A stretch of 52,782 bases of DNA from assembly GCF_028275055.1 (NCBI RefSeq), contig NZ_JAQCNJ010000010.1, positions 1 to 52,782 of the forward strand, in the 5' to 3' direction. Source of the DNA: Haloplanus sp. Its GTDB lineage: Archaea; Halobacteriota; Halobacteria; Halobacteriales; Haloferacaceae. The notes beneath the pieces were generated by a model. The model did no database searches and was not told where the DNA came from. It worked only from the letters and a program-made list of their open reading frames with translations. This document shows positions 45,620 through 52,782 of the stretch, piece after piece. Position numbers and translations under genes: made by a program. Every line of letters starts with the position of its first letter. Position 1 is the first letter of the stretch.

Positions 45620-46579
45620 TCACCGCTCGTCAATGTAGCCTTTATGACACTCCGGGCAGATGTCGCCGGCGCGCATCGACGACCCGCCGGTCGCGCGGGT
45701 GTAGCCACAGTTGGGGCAGACGAACTCCGTCACCGCCCCGTCGTCATCGTCGCCGATCCGTTCCACCCCGTCGGCGGCGACGAACCGTTTGTCGGTGGTC
45801 GCCGTCGGCGAGGCCGCCCCGTTTGTCGCCACACCTCCGTGTCCGTCGCCACCGTGTGCCGTTGCGCTTCCGACGGACGCGGCGGACGGATCGGCGTCGC
45901 TCGCTCGGGCGTTGAACCCTTCGTCCGTTCTCTCCGGGTCCGGCCAGTCGTCGCTGCCGTCGACGACCGTCGCCCCGTCTGTCGCGTCCGATCCCGACGG
46001 ACCACCCGGTGCCGGTTCCGCCTCCGCTTCCGTCTCTGCTTCCTCCCCGACCGGGTCGTCCGCGTCGGGCCACTCGCCGTGTCCGCGATTCTCGTTCGGG
46101 CCGTCGTTGTCGAGGATGATCCCGTCGTCGATGTTCTCGGCGGGACCGTTGGCTCCGTCGTTGCCGGAACCGATGGGTTCCGGTTCCGGTTCTCGCTCCG
46201 GCTCCGACGGGTCGCTCCGTGCCAGGTCGGACTCCGGTTCCGGTTCCGGTTCCGGCTCCGGGGCGACCCCCGGCTCCCCCCCGACCGGGCCGTCGCCGGT
46301 GACCTCGTCGGTGTCCGTGTCGGCCGGCACGCCGCCGCCTCCGGGGTCGGGGTCGGGGTCGGGTGTCACACCGTTGCCCAGTCCGGTCGCCATCGTCTCG
46401 TCGCCGGGTCTCTGCACCGACCGAACCTCCTTGTTTTCGCTGACGATCCGGCGCTCCCCACACCGGTCACACGTCTCGACGGTTCGGTATGTGACCACCA
46501 CCTCGTCGCCACGCTCCTCACGGTCACGCTCCACCTCGCGGTTCGCGTACTCGTGTCCCAGCAGGCACCTAAGTCCCAT
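45620..46579 (-). CDS. DUF7093 family protein with zinc ribbons joined by a long acidic linker
   Basis: This 319-residue protein starts MGLRCLLGHEYANREVERD and soon has TCDRCGERRIVSENKEV, one zinc knuckle. The C-terminal 45 residues (FVCPNCGYTRATGGSSMRAG, DICPECHKGY) form a TFIIS/RPA12-type zinc ribbon. Between them lie about 200 disordered acidic residues with runs such as EPEPEPEPES and EPEREPEPEP. The C-terminal ribbon suggests nucleic-acid or polymerase contact, but no function is known. The linker is very low in complexity and its DNA is repetitive (46180-46265). It is 45 bases upstream of the DUF5611 gene. Confidence 0.78.
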   Translation of the reverse strand: MGLRCLLGHEYANREVERDREERGDEVVVTYRTVETCDRCGERRIVSENKEVRSVQRPGDETMATGLGNGVTPDPDPDPGGGGVPADTDTDEVTGDGPVGGEPGVAPEPEPEPEPESDLARSDPSEPEREPEPEPIGSGNDGANGPAENIDDGIILDNDGPNENRGHGEWPDADDPVGEEAETEAEAEPAPGGPSGSDATDGATVVDGSDDWPDPERTDEGFNARASDADPSAASVGSATAHGGDGHGGVATNGAASPTATTDKRFVAADGVERIGDDDDGAVTEFVCPNCGYTRATGGSSMRAGDICPECHKGYIDER

Positions 46580-46681
46580 TGAACCCGGATAGCAGACACT
46601 ACATCAAAAGCGTCCGTCAGACACGCGTCGGACGCACTGTTGTCGGTACAGGTAAGCCGTCCGCGGTCTTTAGGCCCGCGT

Positions 46682-46981
46682 ATGAAGGCTAAGCGGGAGT
46701 TCCGGGACCGACCGGACGTGCAAGTGGTCGTGCTTGATGCGTTGGTCGACCGCGGCGAGGAAGGAATGACCGTGTTCGAACTCCGTGCGGCCGCCGACGT
46801 CAACATCGACACGCTCGAAGGGGCACTCGCCGAATTAAAGGACGACTCGCTCATCGAGGTCGAGGCCACCGACGGTCAGGCGATCGTTCTCCCGGACGAT
46901 CGTGTCGTTCCCGATCCGGCCGACCCGCCGGACGACGACGACAGTTTGTTTGACATCGTCCGCGACCGCCTCGGGCTCTGA
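46682..46981 (+). CDS. DUF6432 family winged-helix-like protein
   Basis: This 99-residue protein starts MKAKREFRDRPDVQVVVLDAL at 46682, where the short leader favours this ATG. The segment EEGMTVFELRAAADVNIDTLEGALAELKDDSLIEVE has the helix-turn-helix and wing pattern of a winged-helix domain, followed by an acidic tail. I place it in DUF6432, a small haloarchaeal family. It could bind DNA or act in protein-protein contacts; targets are unknown. A TTTAGG element about 15 bases upstream is too close for a TATA box, so the promoter is unclear. Confidence 0.75.
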   Translation: MKAKREFRDRPDVQVVVLDALVDRGEEGMTVFELRAAADVNIDTLEGALAELKDDSLIEVEATDGQAIVLPDDRVVPDPADPPDDDDSLFDIVRDRLGL

Positions 46982-47025
46982 CCCGACCGCGTTGCTTTTT
47001 CCCCCCGACCGCCTACCCACACGCG

Positions 47026-48114
47026 ATGACACGCGGCCTCCACGCCGACTACGGTGCCGAGTTCGAGACGCGCGGCGGACACAGCGTCGTCGCGCACTAC
47101 GGTCGTCCCGAGCGGGCCCACCTCGCGGTCCGCAACGGCGTTGGCATCATCGAGATGGGGTACGGCGTCGTCGCCGTCGAGGGTGGAGACGCCGTCGACT
47201 ACGTCGACAACGCCGTCTCCAACCGTGTCCCCGATGCCGACGGGGAGGGGTGTTACGCGCTTTTGCTCGATCCACAGGGCGGTATCGAAACGGATCTGTA
47301 CGTTTACAACGCCGGCGAACGCCTGCTTTGTTTCACGCCGCCCGCCCGCGCCGCTCCGCTGGCCGACGAGTGGAGCGACAAGGTGTTTATCGAGGACGTG
47401 TCGATCCGCGACGCCACCGACGACTTCGCCGTCTTCGGCGTTCACGGGCCGACGGCCACCGAGACGCTCTCGACCGTTCTCGCCGGCGCGACGGTCCCGG
47501 AGCACCCGCTCAGGTTCGTGCGCGGGTCGGTCGCCGGCGCCGGTGTCACCGCCATCTCGACGGACGATCCAACCGGCGAGACGGGCTATGAGGTGGTGTG
47601 TGCGGCCGACGACGCCGAGTCCGTTCTCGATTCGCTGCTCACCCGCGGTACGCCGACGACCCCCGCCGGCTACCGGACGTGGGAGACGCTGACGCTTGAA
47701 GCCGGCACGCCGTTGTTCGAGACCGAACTCGACGACCGGATCCCCAACGTCGCAGGCCTGCGAAACGCGCTCGACTTCGACAAGGGGTGTTACGTCGGTC
47801 AGGAGGTCGTCTCCCGTGTCGAGAACCGGGGTCGCCCGAGCAAGCAGTTGGTGGGACTCGCCCCCGAGGCCGTTCCCGACGGCGGGGCGGCCGTCTTTTC
47901 GGGGGATTCGGCGGTCGGCGAGGTGACCCGCGGCATCCACAGCCCGTCGCTCGACCGACCCATCGCCCTCGCCTACGTCGGAAGCGACACGCTGAACGCC
48001 GACGACCCGCCAACACTCACCGTCCGTGTCGACGGCACGGCGGTCGACGCGACGCTCGTCGACCTGCCGTTCGTCGACGGGAGCGGTCGGTCCGCCCGCC
48101 TCCCCGGTTACTGA
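47026..48114 (+). CDS. YgfZ/GcvT-like folate-binding protein
   Basis: This 362-residue protein has the GcvT fold. The block DFDKGCYVGQEVVSRVENRG carries KGCYxGQE, the signature of YgfZ/IBA57 proteins, which help assemble or repair Fe-S clusters with tetrahydrofolate rather than cleave glycine. Earlier family segments are LLLDPQGGIETDLYVY and VFGVHGPTATETL, with GETGYEVV in the middle. Other glycine-cleavage genes are not near, which fits the YgfZ reading. Its last seven bases overlap the end of the convergent reductase gene. Confidence 0.85.
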   Translation: MTRGLHADYGAEFETRGGHSVVAHYGRPERAHLAVRNGVGIIEMGYGVVAVEGGDAVDYVDNAVSNRVPDADGEGCYALLLDPQGGIETDLYVYNAGERLLCFTPPARAAPLADEWSDKVFIEDVSIRDATDDFAVFGVHGPTATETLSTVLAGATVPEHPLRFVRGSVAGAGVTAISTDDPTGETGYEVVCAADDAESVLDSLLTRGTPTTPAGYRTWETLTLEAGTPLFETELDDRIPNVAGLRNALDFDKGCYVGQEVVSRVENRGRPSKQLVGLAPEAVPDGGAAVFSGDSAVGEVTRGIHSPSLDRPIALAYVGSDTLNADDPPTLTVRVDGTAVDATLVDLPFVDGSGRSARLPGY

Positions 48115-49286
48115 CCGTTCTCGCCGTCCGAGGGTGTCGGCTCCTCGGGTTCGATCGGTGACCGACCTTCTGCCCCCGCCCTCGATCCGGACCCACCAGG
48201 GAGGAGTCCCGACACGACGGCCCGGAGGTGACTCGCGGAAAACACCGACGTGGGGCGGTCCATGTGGACGCCGATCTCGCCGTCGAGCGCCCACAAGCCG
48301 AGCCGTTGGACGGGGTCCGGAAGCGAGTACGCCCGCCGGATCAGGCCGCCGAGTCGGATCTCCCGGCGCAGGTCGGCGCGCCACGCTCGTTCGTAGTCCG
48401 CGAGCGTCGCGGGGTCGTCGGGGTCTATCGTCTCCGCGGCGTGGTCGGCGGCGGTCATGCCGTAGAGGATGCCGCCACCGGTGAAGGGCTTTGTCTGGGC
48501 GGCGGCGTCGCCGATGAGAACGGTCCGGTCACCGGTCACCGACTCCGGCGGCCCGATCGGGATCCCGCCGGAACAGCGCCGGTCCGTCTCGGCGCCGTAG
48601 GCGTCGGTCAGGCGGTCGAACGCCTCCGCCACTTCGACACCCGGTGGCGTGGCGAGGCCGTATTCGACGCCCGCCTCGCCTCGTGGGATACGCCACGCGA
48701 AAAACCGCGGCACCGTCAGGTGGACGTCAACGAAGTCCCCGCCGTCGGGGGTGTCGTCGAACGCGAGGACGCCGTGGAGTCGCTCGGCCGGTTCGGGGAG
48801 TCCGACCTCGCGACGCACCCGCGAGACCGGCCCGTCACAGCCCGCAACCAGTCGCGCCTCGAACGTGACGGCCCGGTCCTCGGCTTTCGCGGTCACCGTC
48901 ACACCGTCTGCGTGTTCGTCGACCCCGGTGACGGTGTGGTTCTCGCGCACGTCGGCCCCTGCCGCCCGCGCGGCGTCGGCGAGCGTCCGGTCCAGTCCGA
49001 CCCGGTCGATTACGTTCGACACCGCCTCGGACTTATAAAAAGGGTAGGCCCGTGATCCCGGCCCGCCGAGGTGGAAGTTCGCACCGTACACCCGGTTCTG
49101 TTGCAGGCGATTCTCGGCCTCGTCGGGGACGTACTCCCAGATATCGGTGCTGACGTGGCCCGAACAGGCAAGCGGCGTTCCGATCGTCCCCTTTTCGAGG
49201 GCCAGTACGTCGTATCCGGCCTCGGCCGCCCGCCGGGCGAAACGCGCCCCCGCCGGTCCGACGCCGACCACGACGAAGTCGTACAT
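48108..49286 (-). CDS. Geranylgeranyl reductase family FAD-dependent oxidoreductase
   Basis: This 392-residue protein starts MYDFVVVGVGPAGARFARRA, an FAD-binding motif; the in-frame codons before it are rejected. Then come CSGHVSTDIWEYVP, VAGCDGPVSRVRREVGL and VLIGDAAAQTKPFTGGGILY, the last being the GD motif with the family's TKPxTGGG. This is characteristic of archaeal geranylgeranyl reductases and related enzymes that saturate isoprenoid chains of ether lipids or quinones. The C-terminal tail is Pro/Gly/Glu-rich and disordered. The exact substrate cannot be told from sequence. The gene is divergent from prsW and overlaps the YgfZ-like gene at the stops. Confidence 0.88.
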   Translation of the reverse strand: MYDFVVVGVGPAGARFARRAAEAGYDVLALEKGTIGTPLACSGHVSTDIWEYVPDEAENRLQQNRVYGANFHLGGPGSRAYPFYKSEAVSNVIDRVGLDRTLADAARAAGADVRENHTVTGVDEHADGVTVTAKAEDRAVTFEARLVAGCDGPVSRVRREVGLPEPAERLHGVLAFDDTPDGGDFVDVHLTVPRFFAWRIPRGEAGVEYGLATPPGVEVAEAFDRLTDAYGAETDRRCSGGIPIGPPESVTGDRTVLIGDAAAQTKPFTGGGILYGMTAADHAAETIDPDDPATLADYERAWRADLRREIRLGGLIRRAYSLPDPVQRLGLWALDGEIGVHMDRPTSVFSASHLRAVVSGLLPGGSGSRAGAEGRSPIEPEEPTPSDGENGQ

Positions 49287-49376
49287 ACCGTTTGATGGGC
49301 CGCCCCGGGACAAATAGCCGGCGGTCCGGGACCGAACGGGCGAAGAGATTAACGGCTGGCCACCGACCGTTCATAC

Positions 49377-50387
49377 ATGCCGCGTAGACGGGACCCGGTC
49401 GAGGAACGTGCCGACGACTCCACGGACCTCTACGACATCGCCACCTGGGAGCGCCGTGGACTGCTCGACACCGTCTCCGCCGGGATCTACCGGGGGTCCG
49501 TCGCCTCGGCTCGCCTGTTCGTCGTCGCCATTGCCCTTCTCATCCTCGTCGCGATCGGCGGGTTGAGCGCGCTGACCGACCCGCAGATCGGCGTGTTGAC
49601 CGTTCTCTCGGCGGTCCCTGCGCTCGCGCTCACCGTCTACGTCCGCCAGTCGGACGTGACCACCAACGAACCGCTCCCCTTGCTCGTCGCCACGTTCTTA
49701 CTCGGCGTTCTGACGGCCAACTTCGCCGCGGTTCTCAACTCCTACACCCGCGGGCTGTTCGCCGGACTCGGCTTTGTCGGCACCGTTCTCTTTTTCTTTC
49801 TCGTCGTCGGTCCCGTCGAGGAGACGGTGAAACTGCTGGCCGTGCGGCTTTATGCCTACGGCACCGACAGCTTCGAGGCCGTTGTTGACGGCGCGGTGTA
49901 CGGCGCGGTGGCCGGACTCGGCTTCGCCACCATCGAGAACGCCCTTTACATTACACAGAGCGTCGACGCCGCGCCCGCCGCCGCGGGCCTCGGTCTCATC
50001 GGGGCTGGGGGTGGTATCACCGCCATCCGCGCACTGGCCGGGCCGGGCCACGTCATCTACTCCGCCTTCGCGGGCTACTACCTCGGTCTCGCGAAGTTCA
50101 ACCCACGGCAGCGGGGTCCAATCGTGGTCAAGGGACTGCTCATCGCCGCACTCATCCACGCCACATACAACGCCACCGTCGGTATCGGGTCGGGGGTGGT
50201 CGGCTTCGCGACCGGCCTGCCGGAACTCCCCGCCTTTTTGTTGTACGTTCTTATCTACGACGGTGTCTTCGGACTGATCCTCTTTGGAAAGATTCGACGG
50301 TACAACCGGACCTACCGGACGGTCCATGAGGACGAGGCGGCCGAGGAGTCGGCCTTCGAGTCGGACGTGGCGGAGTTCGACCCCTAA
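49377..50387 (+). CDS. PrsW-family intramembrane metalloprotease
   Basis: This 336-residue membrane protein has about eight hydrophobic segments. The family motifs lie in the membrane: EETVK in GPVEETVKLLAVRLYAYG, IEN in GFATIENALYI, GHVIYS with the first His and HATYN with the second His. In Bacillus PrsW these residues cut an anti-sigma factor. In archaea the substrate is unknown. N- and C-termini are acidic and cytosolic. The stop interlocks with that of riboflavin synthase by four bases. Confidence 0.92.
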   Translation: MPRRRDPVEERADDSTDLYDIATWERRGLLDTVSAGIYRGSVASARLFVVAIALLILVAIGGLSALTDPQIGVLTVLSAVPALALTVYVRQSDVTTNEPLPLLVATFLLGVLTANFAAVLNSYTRGLFAGLGFVGTVLFFFLVVGPVEETVKLLAVRLYAYGTDSFEAVVDGAVYGAVAGLGFATIENALYITQSVDAAPAAAGLGLIGAGGGITAIRALAGPGHVIYSAFAGYYLGLAKFNPRQRGPIVVKGLLIAALIHATYNATVGIGSGVVGFATGLPELPAFLLYVLIYDGVFGLILFGKIRRYNRTYRTVHEDEAAEESAFESDVAEFDP

Positions 50388-50971
50388 ACCAACCGCTCGA
50401 CGTACTTCGCCACCACGTCCACCTCGACGTGGATGGGGTCGCCCGACTCCTTTTCCGATAACGTCGTCAGATCGTACGTCGTCGGGATGATGGCGACGGA
50501 CACCGTCCCGGCGTCGTCGTCGAGGGCGGCGACGGTGAGGCTGATGCCGTCGAGTGCGATAGACCCCTTGGAGACGACGTACCGCCGCAGGTCGTCCGGG
50601 AGGGCGAAGGTGAACTCCCAGTCGTCGCCGACCCGTTCGACCGTCTCGACGGTCGCAACGCCGTCGACGTGGCCTTGAACCACATGGCCGTCAAACCGGC
50701 CGTCGGCGGGCATGGCACGTTCGAGGTTGACCGCGTCGCCGACCGCCACGCGCCCGAGATACGTCTTCTCGACCGTTTCCTCGGCGAGAAACACCTCGAA
50801 CCAGCCGTCGCCGTGACCGTGGCGCTCCACCGTGAGACAGGCCCCGCTCACACTGATCGACTGGCCCTCCTCGACGGCGTCGAAGTCATGACGCAGACGG
50901 AGCCGACGACCCTCCTCGGCGTCGTCGACGCCGACTATCTCTCCTGTCCCCTCGACGATGCCCGTGAACAT
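50384..50971 (-). CDS. ribE: Riboflavin synthase, alpha chain (two lumazine-binding domains)
   Basis: This 195-residue protein starts MFTGIVEGTGEI. An in-frame ATG two codons earlier is a possible start. It joins two molecules of dimethylribityllumazine to make riboflavin. Domain 1 has SISVSGACLTVE and domain 2 has SIALDGISLTVAAL with HVVQGHVDGVATVE between, the conserved residues of the trimeric bacterial-type enzyme. Many archaea use an unrelated riboflavin synthase; haloarchaea carry this bacterial type. The end VAKYVERL is typical. It is convergent with prsW. Confidence 0.95.
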   Translation of the reverse strand: MFTGIVEGTGEIVGVDDAEEGRRLRLRHDFDAVEEGQSISVSGACLTVERHGHGDGWFEVFLAEETVEKTYLGRVAVGDAVNLERAMPADGRFDGHVVQGHVDGVATVETVERVGDDWEFTFALPDDLRRYVVSKGSIALDGISLTVAALDDDAGTVSVAIIPTTYDLTTLSEKESGDPIHVEVDVVAKYVERLV

Positions 50972-51062
50972 ACTCATACGTCGGGGTCGACCGGAGTAAG
51001 GGGTTGCGATTCGGCCGACGCGAAGCGGCGACGCTTTGGGGCGGGGCGTCGTAATCACTACC

Positions 51063-51341
51063 ATGCGACTCGGGATCCTCGAAACGGTCGGGCTGGCGGC
51101 GTCGCTGATCTTCGCCGTCCCGCTCGGCCTGTTCGGTGTCGAGACGCTTCTTTCGGGCCAGCCGGTACTCGGGGGCGGTCTCGTCGCCGTCGCGGTCCTG
51201 ATGGTCGTTCTCCCCCGTCGGCTCACGACCCCGGCCGACCTGCCGGGTGCGGTCGTCGAACGGGTCGTCGGGAGCGCGGTCAAGGACCCCGACGCCGACG
51301 CCGGGGACAAAGGCGAGAACGAGAACGAGAACGAGGGCTAG
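51063..51341 (+). CDS. Small membrane protein (DUF7533-like)
   Basis: This 92-residue protein starts MRLGILETVGLAASLIFAVP at 51063. Two hydrophobic segments follow each other (ETVGLAASLIFAVPLGLFG and GGGLVAVAVLMVVLP), then RRLTTPADLPGAVVERVVG and an acidic, Glu/Asn-rich tail. I believe this is DUF7533, a haloarchaeal family of unknown function. Its TAG stop shares the four-base CTAG with the stop of the convergent M24-like gene. Confidence 0.72.
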   Translation: MRLGILETVGLAASLIFAVPLGLFGVETLLSGQPVLGGGLVAVAVLMVVLPRRLTTPADLPGAVVERVVGSAVKDPDADAGDKGENENENEG

Positions 51342-52021
51342 TACGCCCCCGGCGACAGCGATGTCGGCGTCGCCCCGAGCGGCCGACAGCCCGATTCGGT
51401 GACCGCATAACACGTTCCGACCCGGACGCGACCCCGGCCGGTCCCGGGGTCCGGATCGGTCGCGGCCGGATCGAGCACGAAGACATCACCGGCGACGAGA
51501 GCGTCATCCGTCGAGAAGTCGACATCGGTTCCGCCGATCGACCGCGCCACCACCCCGTCGGTCGCGAGGCCGTACGCGCCGAGTTCGGCGACCGCCTCGT
51601 CGACGACCCGCCGCGCCGGCAGGCCGGGTTCGGCGACCCGCCGGACGGCGTCGTGTGCCATGCCGACCGCGACGGCAGCCCGGCGTTCCCACCCACCGTC
51701 CCCGTCGACGACGAACGTCCGCGAGAGCGGGCCGCCAACGCCACCGACCCGGGGTTCGAGGGCGACGATCACCGGTTGCCCCGCCCGCAGTTCACCCGAC
51801 GGTTCGACGGCCGTCGTGCCGGACGGGTCACCCCCGGCCCGGCACACGCCGTCGGCGGCGACGGCTTCGAGTCGGGTGGCCGTGAGTGGGGTGTCGTCGA
51901 CACACAGGCGGCCGTCGACCGGCGTCGCCATCGCGAGGGCGGCCGCGGCGGCGACAACGCCGGCGCCGGCCGGATCGAGTGCGCGTTCGACCGCGGTTGC
52001 GGCGTCGCCCCCGTCCGTCAC
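51338..52021 (-). CDS. Degenerate M24 (Xaa-Pro dipeptidase)-like protein
   Basis: This 227-residue protein starts with GTG at 52021, overlapping the stop of the helicase gene by four bases (GTGA). The layout recalls the pita-bread fold of M24 peptidases: GELRAGQPVIVALEPRVGG, then PLSRTFVVDG where active enzymes have SDxTRTF, then VAVGMAHDAVRRVAEPGLPA and AELGAYGLA, ending in DALVAGDVFVLDP. The metal-binding Asp before TRTF is lost, and the His and two Glu positions are not evident, so it is unlikely to be an active metallopeptidase. The family call is tentative. Confidence 0.5.
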   Translation of the reverse strand: MTDGGDAATAVERALDPAGAGVVAAAAALAMATPVDGRLCVDDTPLTATRLEAVAADGVCRAGGDPSGTTAVEPSGELRAGQPVIVALEPRVGGVGGPLSRTFVVDGDGGWERRAAVAVGMAHDAVRRVAEPGLPARRVVDEAVAELGAYGLATDGVVARSIGGTDVDFSTDDALVAGDVFVLDPAATDPDPGTGRGRVRVGTCYAVTESGCRPLGATPTSLSPGAY

Positions 52022-52782
52022 GCCTCGGGTTCCGGGACCGGCGTGGACTGTGCCTCCTCGAGCATCCCCTCGACGTCCTCGTCGCGGAGTTCGTTGTGCA
52101 GGAGGACGCCGATCGGAAGGGTCGGCGCACCGCCAATCAGGTTCTCGAGGAGAACGAGTCGCTCCCGCGCACGGCTCATCCCGACGTAGAACACCCGCCG
52201 CTCGTTGTCGGTCAGCAGGGGGACCGGGCTCGTGTGGGCGGTAAACTCCTCGACGCCGGCCACGCCGGTCGGATCGTCGATACTCGCCGCCATCTGTTCG
52301 ACCACCTTCTCCGTGAGGTCGGTACAGACGAACACGTGGTCCGCTTCCCGACCCTTCGCGGAGTGGATGGTGCCGACGCGGACCCGACTGGGGTCCATCC
52401 CGTCGTAGTCGCCGTCGAAGTAGGCGTCGACGGCGTCGCGTTGGAAACTCGTCACCTTCCGGAGCATGTCACCCGCGGCGGTCCGTCCGGGCATGAAGGG
52501 GATGTGGTCCTCGACAACGTCTGCGGGCACCTCCAGTTCGGTGATGTCGTCGGTGTCCGCCGCCTCCTCGCGGTCGTCCAGATACTCGTAAAAGTCGTCT
52601 CGCTCGTTTGTCCCGAACGCCGAGTCCTGTAGCATGTCGGCCAGACGGCGTGCCTCCAGTCCGGTGGTCGACTCTCCGGCCTCGACCTTCTCGACGGCGC
52701 GGACGTACTGTGTGAGGCGGTCGGTCCACATCCGCTGATCGGTCATCATCGAGAAGGGAATCCCCTTCGGGAGGAAGTCGTC
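52018..52782 (-). CDS. UvrD/PcrA-type superfamily 1 DNA helicase, C-terminal part (cut by window edge)
   Basis: The frame is open to the right edge; the residues before the first ATG in the window (52749) read DDFLPKGIPFS, so the start is outside. Helicase motifs V and VI are present: VRVGTIHSAKGREADHVFV and NERRVFYVGMSRARERLVLL. These belong to the 3'-5' UvrD/Rep/PcrA group involved in repair and restart. The last 25 residues are acidic and disordered. About 255 residues are within the window. It overlaps the M24-like gene by four bases and may be translated with it. Confidence 0.88.
   Translation of the reverse strand, partial: DDFLPKGIPFSMMTDQRMWTDRLTQYVRAVEKVEAGESTTGLEARRLADMLQDSAFGTNERDDFYEYLDDREEAADTDDITELEVPADVVEDHIPFMPGRTAAGDMLRKVTSFQRDAVDAYFDGDYDGMDPSRVRVGTIHSAKGREADHVFVCTDLTEKVVEQMAASIDDPTGVAGVEEFTAHTSPVPLLTDNERRVFYVGMSRARERLVLLENLIGGAPTLPIGVLLHNELRDEDVEGMLEEAQSTPVPEPEA

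Noticed and set aside
46180-46265. Tandem repeat DNA as a possible regulatory element
   Set aside because: It encodes the Glu-Pro repeats of the DUF7093 protein linker and needs no other explanation.

Overview
The window is haloarchaeal (class Halobacteria) chromosomal DNA. The evidence is the high GC content with GC-rich third codon positions, strongly acidic proteins, RNA polymerase subunits split in the haloarchaeal way (B''/B' and A'/A''), TATA-type promoters about 25-30 bases before leaderless starts, Tat-type lipoprotein signals, and many families known mainly from haloarchaea (DUF2270, DUF5781, DUF5611, DUF7093, DUF6432). The genus cannot be read from the sequence with confidence.

Region 1 (1-18,780) is conserved information-processing core: the end of a DUF2270 membrane protein, tRNA-Asp, then rpoH-rpoB2-rpoB1-rpoA1-rpoA2-nusA as one compact operon, a convergent and broken PQQ-repeat lipoprotein gene, rps12-rps7, a DUF5781 gene, EF-2, an ACT-domain protein plus homoserine dehydrogenase, EF-1alpha, rps10 and tRNA-Ala(CGC). 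The ACT-hom pair is preceded by a 39-codon Thr- and Ile-containing ORF with a TATA box placed for a leaderless transcript. A helix can be drawn that sequesters the Shine-Dalgarno site of the ACT gene. This candidate translational attenuator is my main discovery lead.

Region 2 (about 18,660-33,000) is an accessory, loosely packed region. It opens just after tRNA-Ala, where the last 23 bases of the tRNA region are repeated 119 bases downstream, as at an integration site. It holds a small four-TM protein, a short TrxR-like flavoprotein, a PiT phosphate transporter, a decayed PQQ lipoprotein, a response-regulator/PAS/histidine-kinase gene split by a one-base frameshift, a Tat-exported seven-repeat propeller, a possible tandem DUF6176-like protein, a lipoprotein whose signal sequence begins at ACG rather than ATG, a Lpd/MerA-like disulfide oxidoreductase with a palindrome at its promoter, PsiE, a DUF2892 membrane protein and very small ORFs. 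Several intergenic stretches of 350-600 bases have no convincing gene. Two transport or stress proteins (PiT, PsiE) belong to families associated with phosphate.

Region 3 (33,000-52,782) is again dense and core-like: an RNB-domain ribonuclease, a zinc-finger protein, a PUA protein, DUF1028, SepF, UvrA, a large S-layer-like surface glycoprotein with a translationally coupled upstream ORF, an FAU-1-type RNA-binding protein, an SDR, DUF5611, DUF7093, DUF6432, a YgfZ/GcvT-like protein, a geranylgeranyl-reductase-family protein, PrsW, riboflavin synthase, a small membrane protein, a degenerate M24 peptidase-like protein and the C-terminal half of a UvrD-type helicase running off the window. Neighbouring convergent genes here often overlap by only a few bases at their stop codons.
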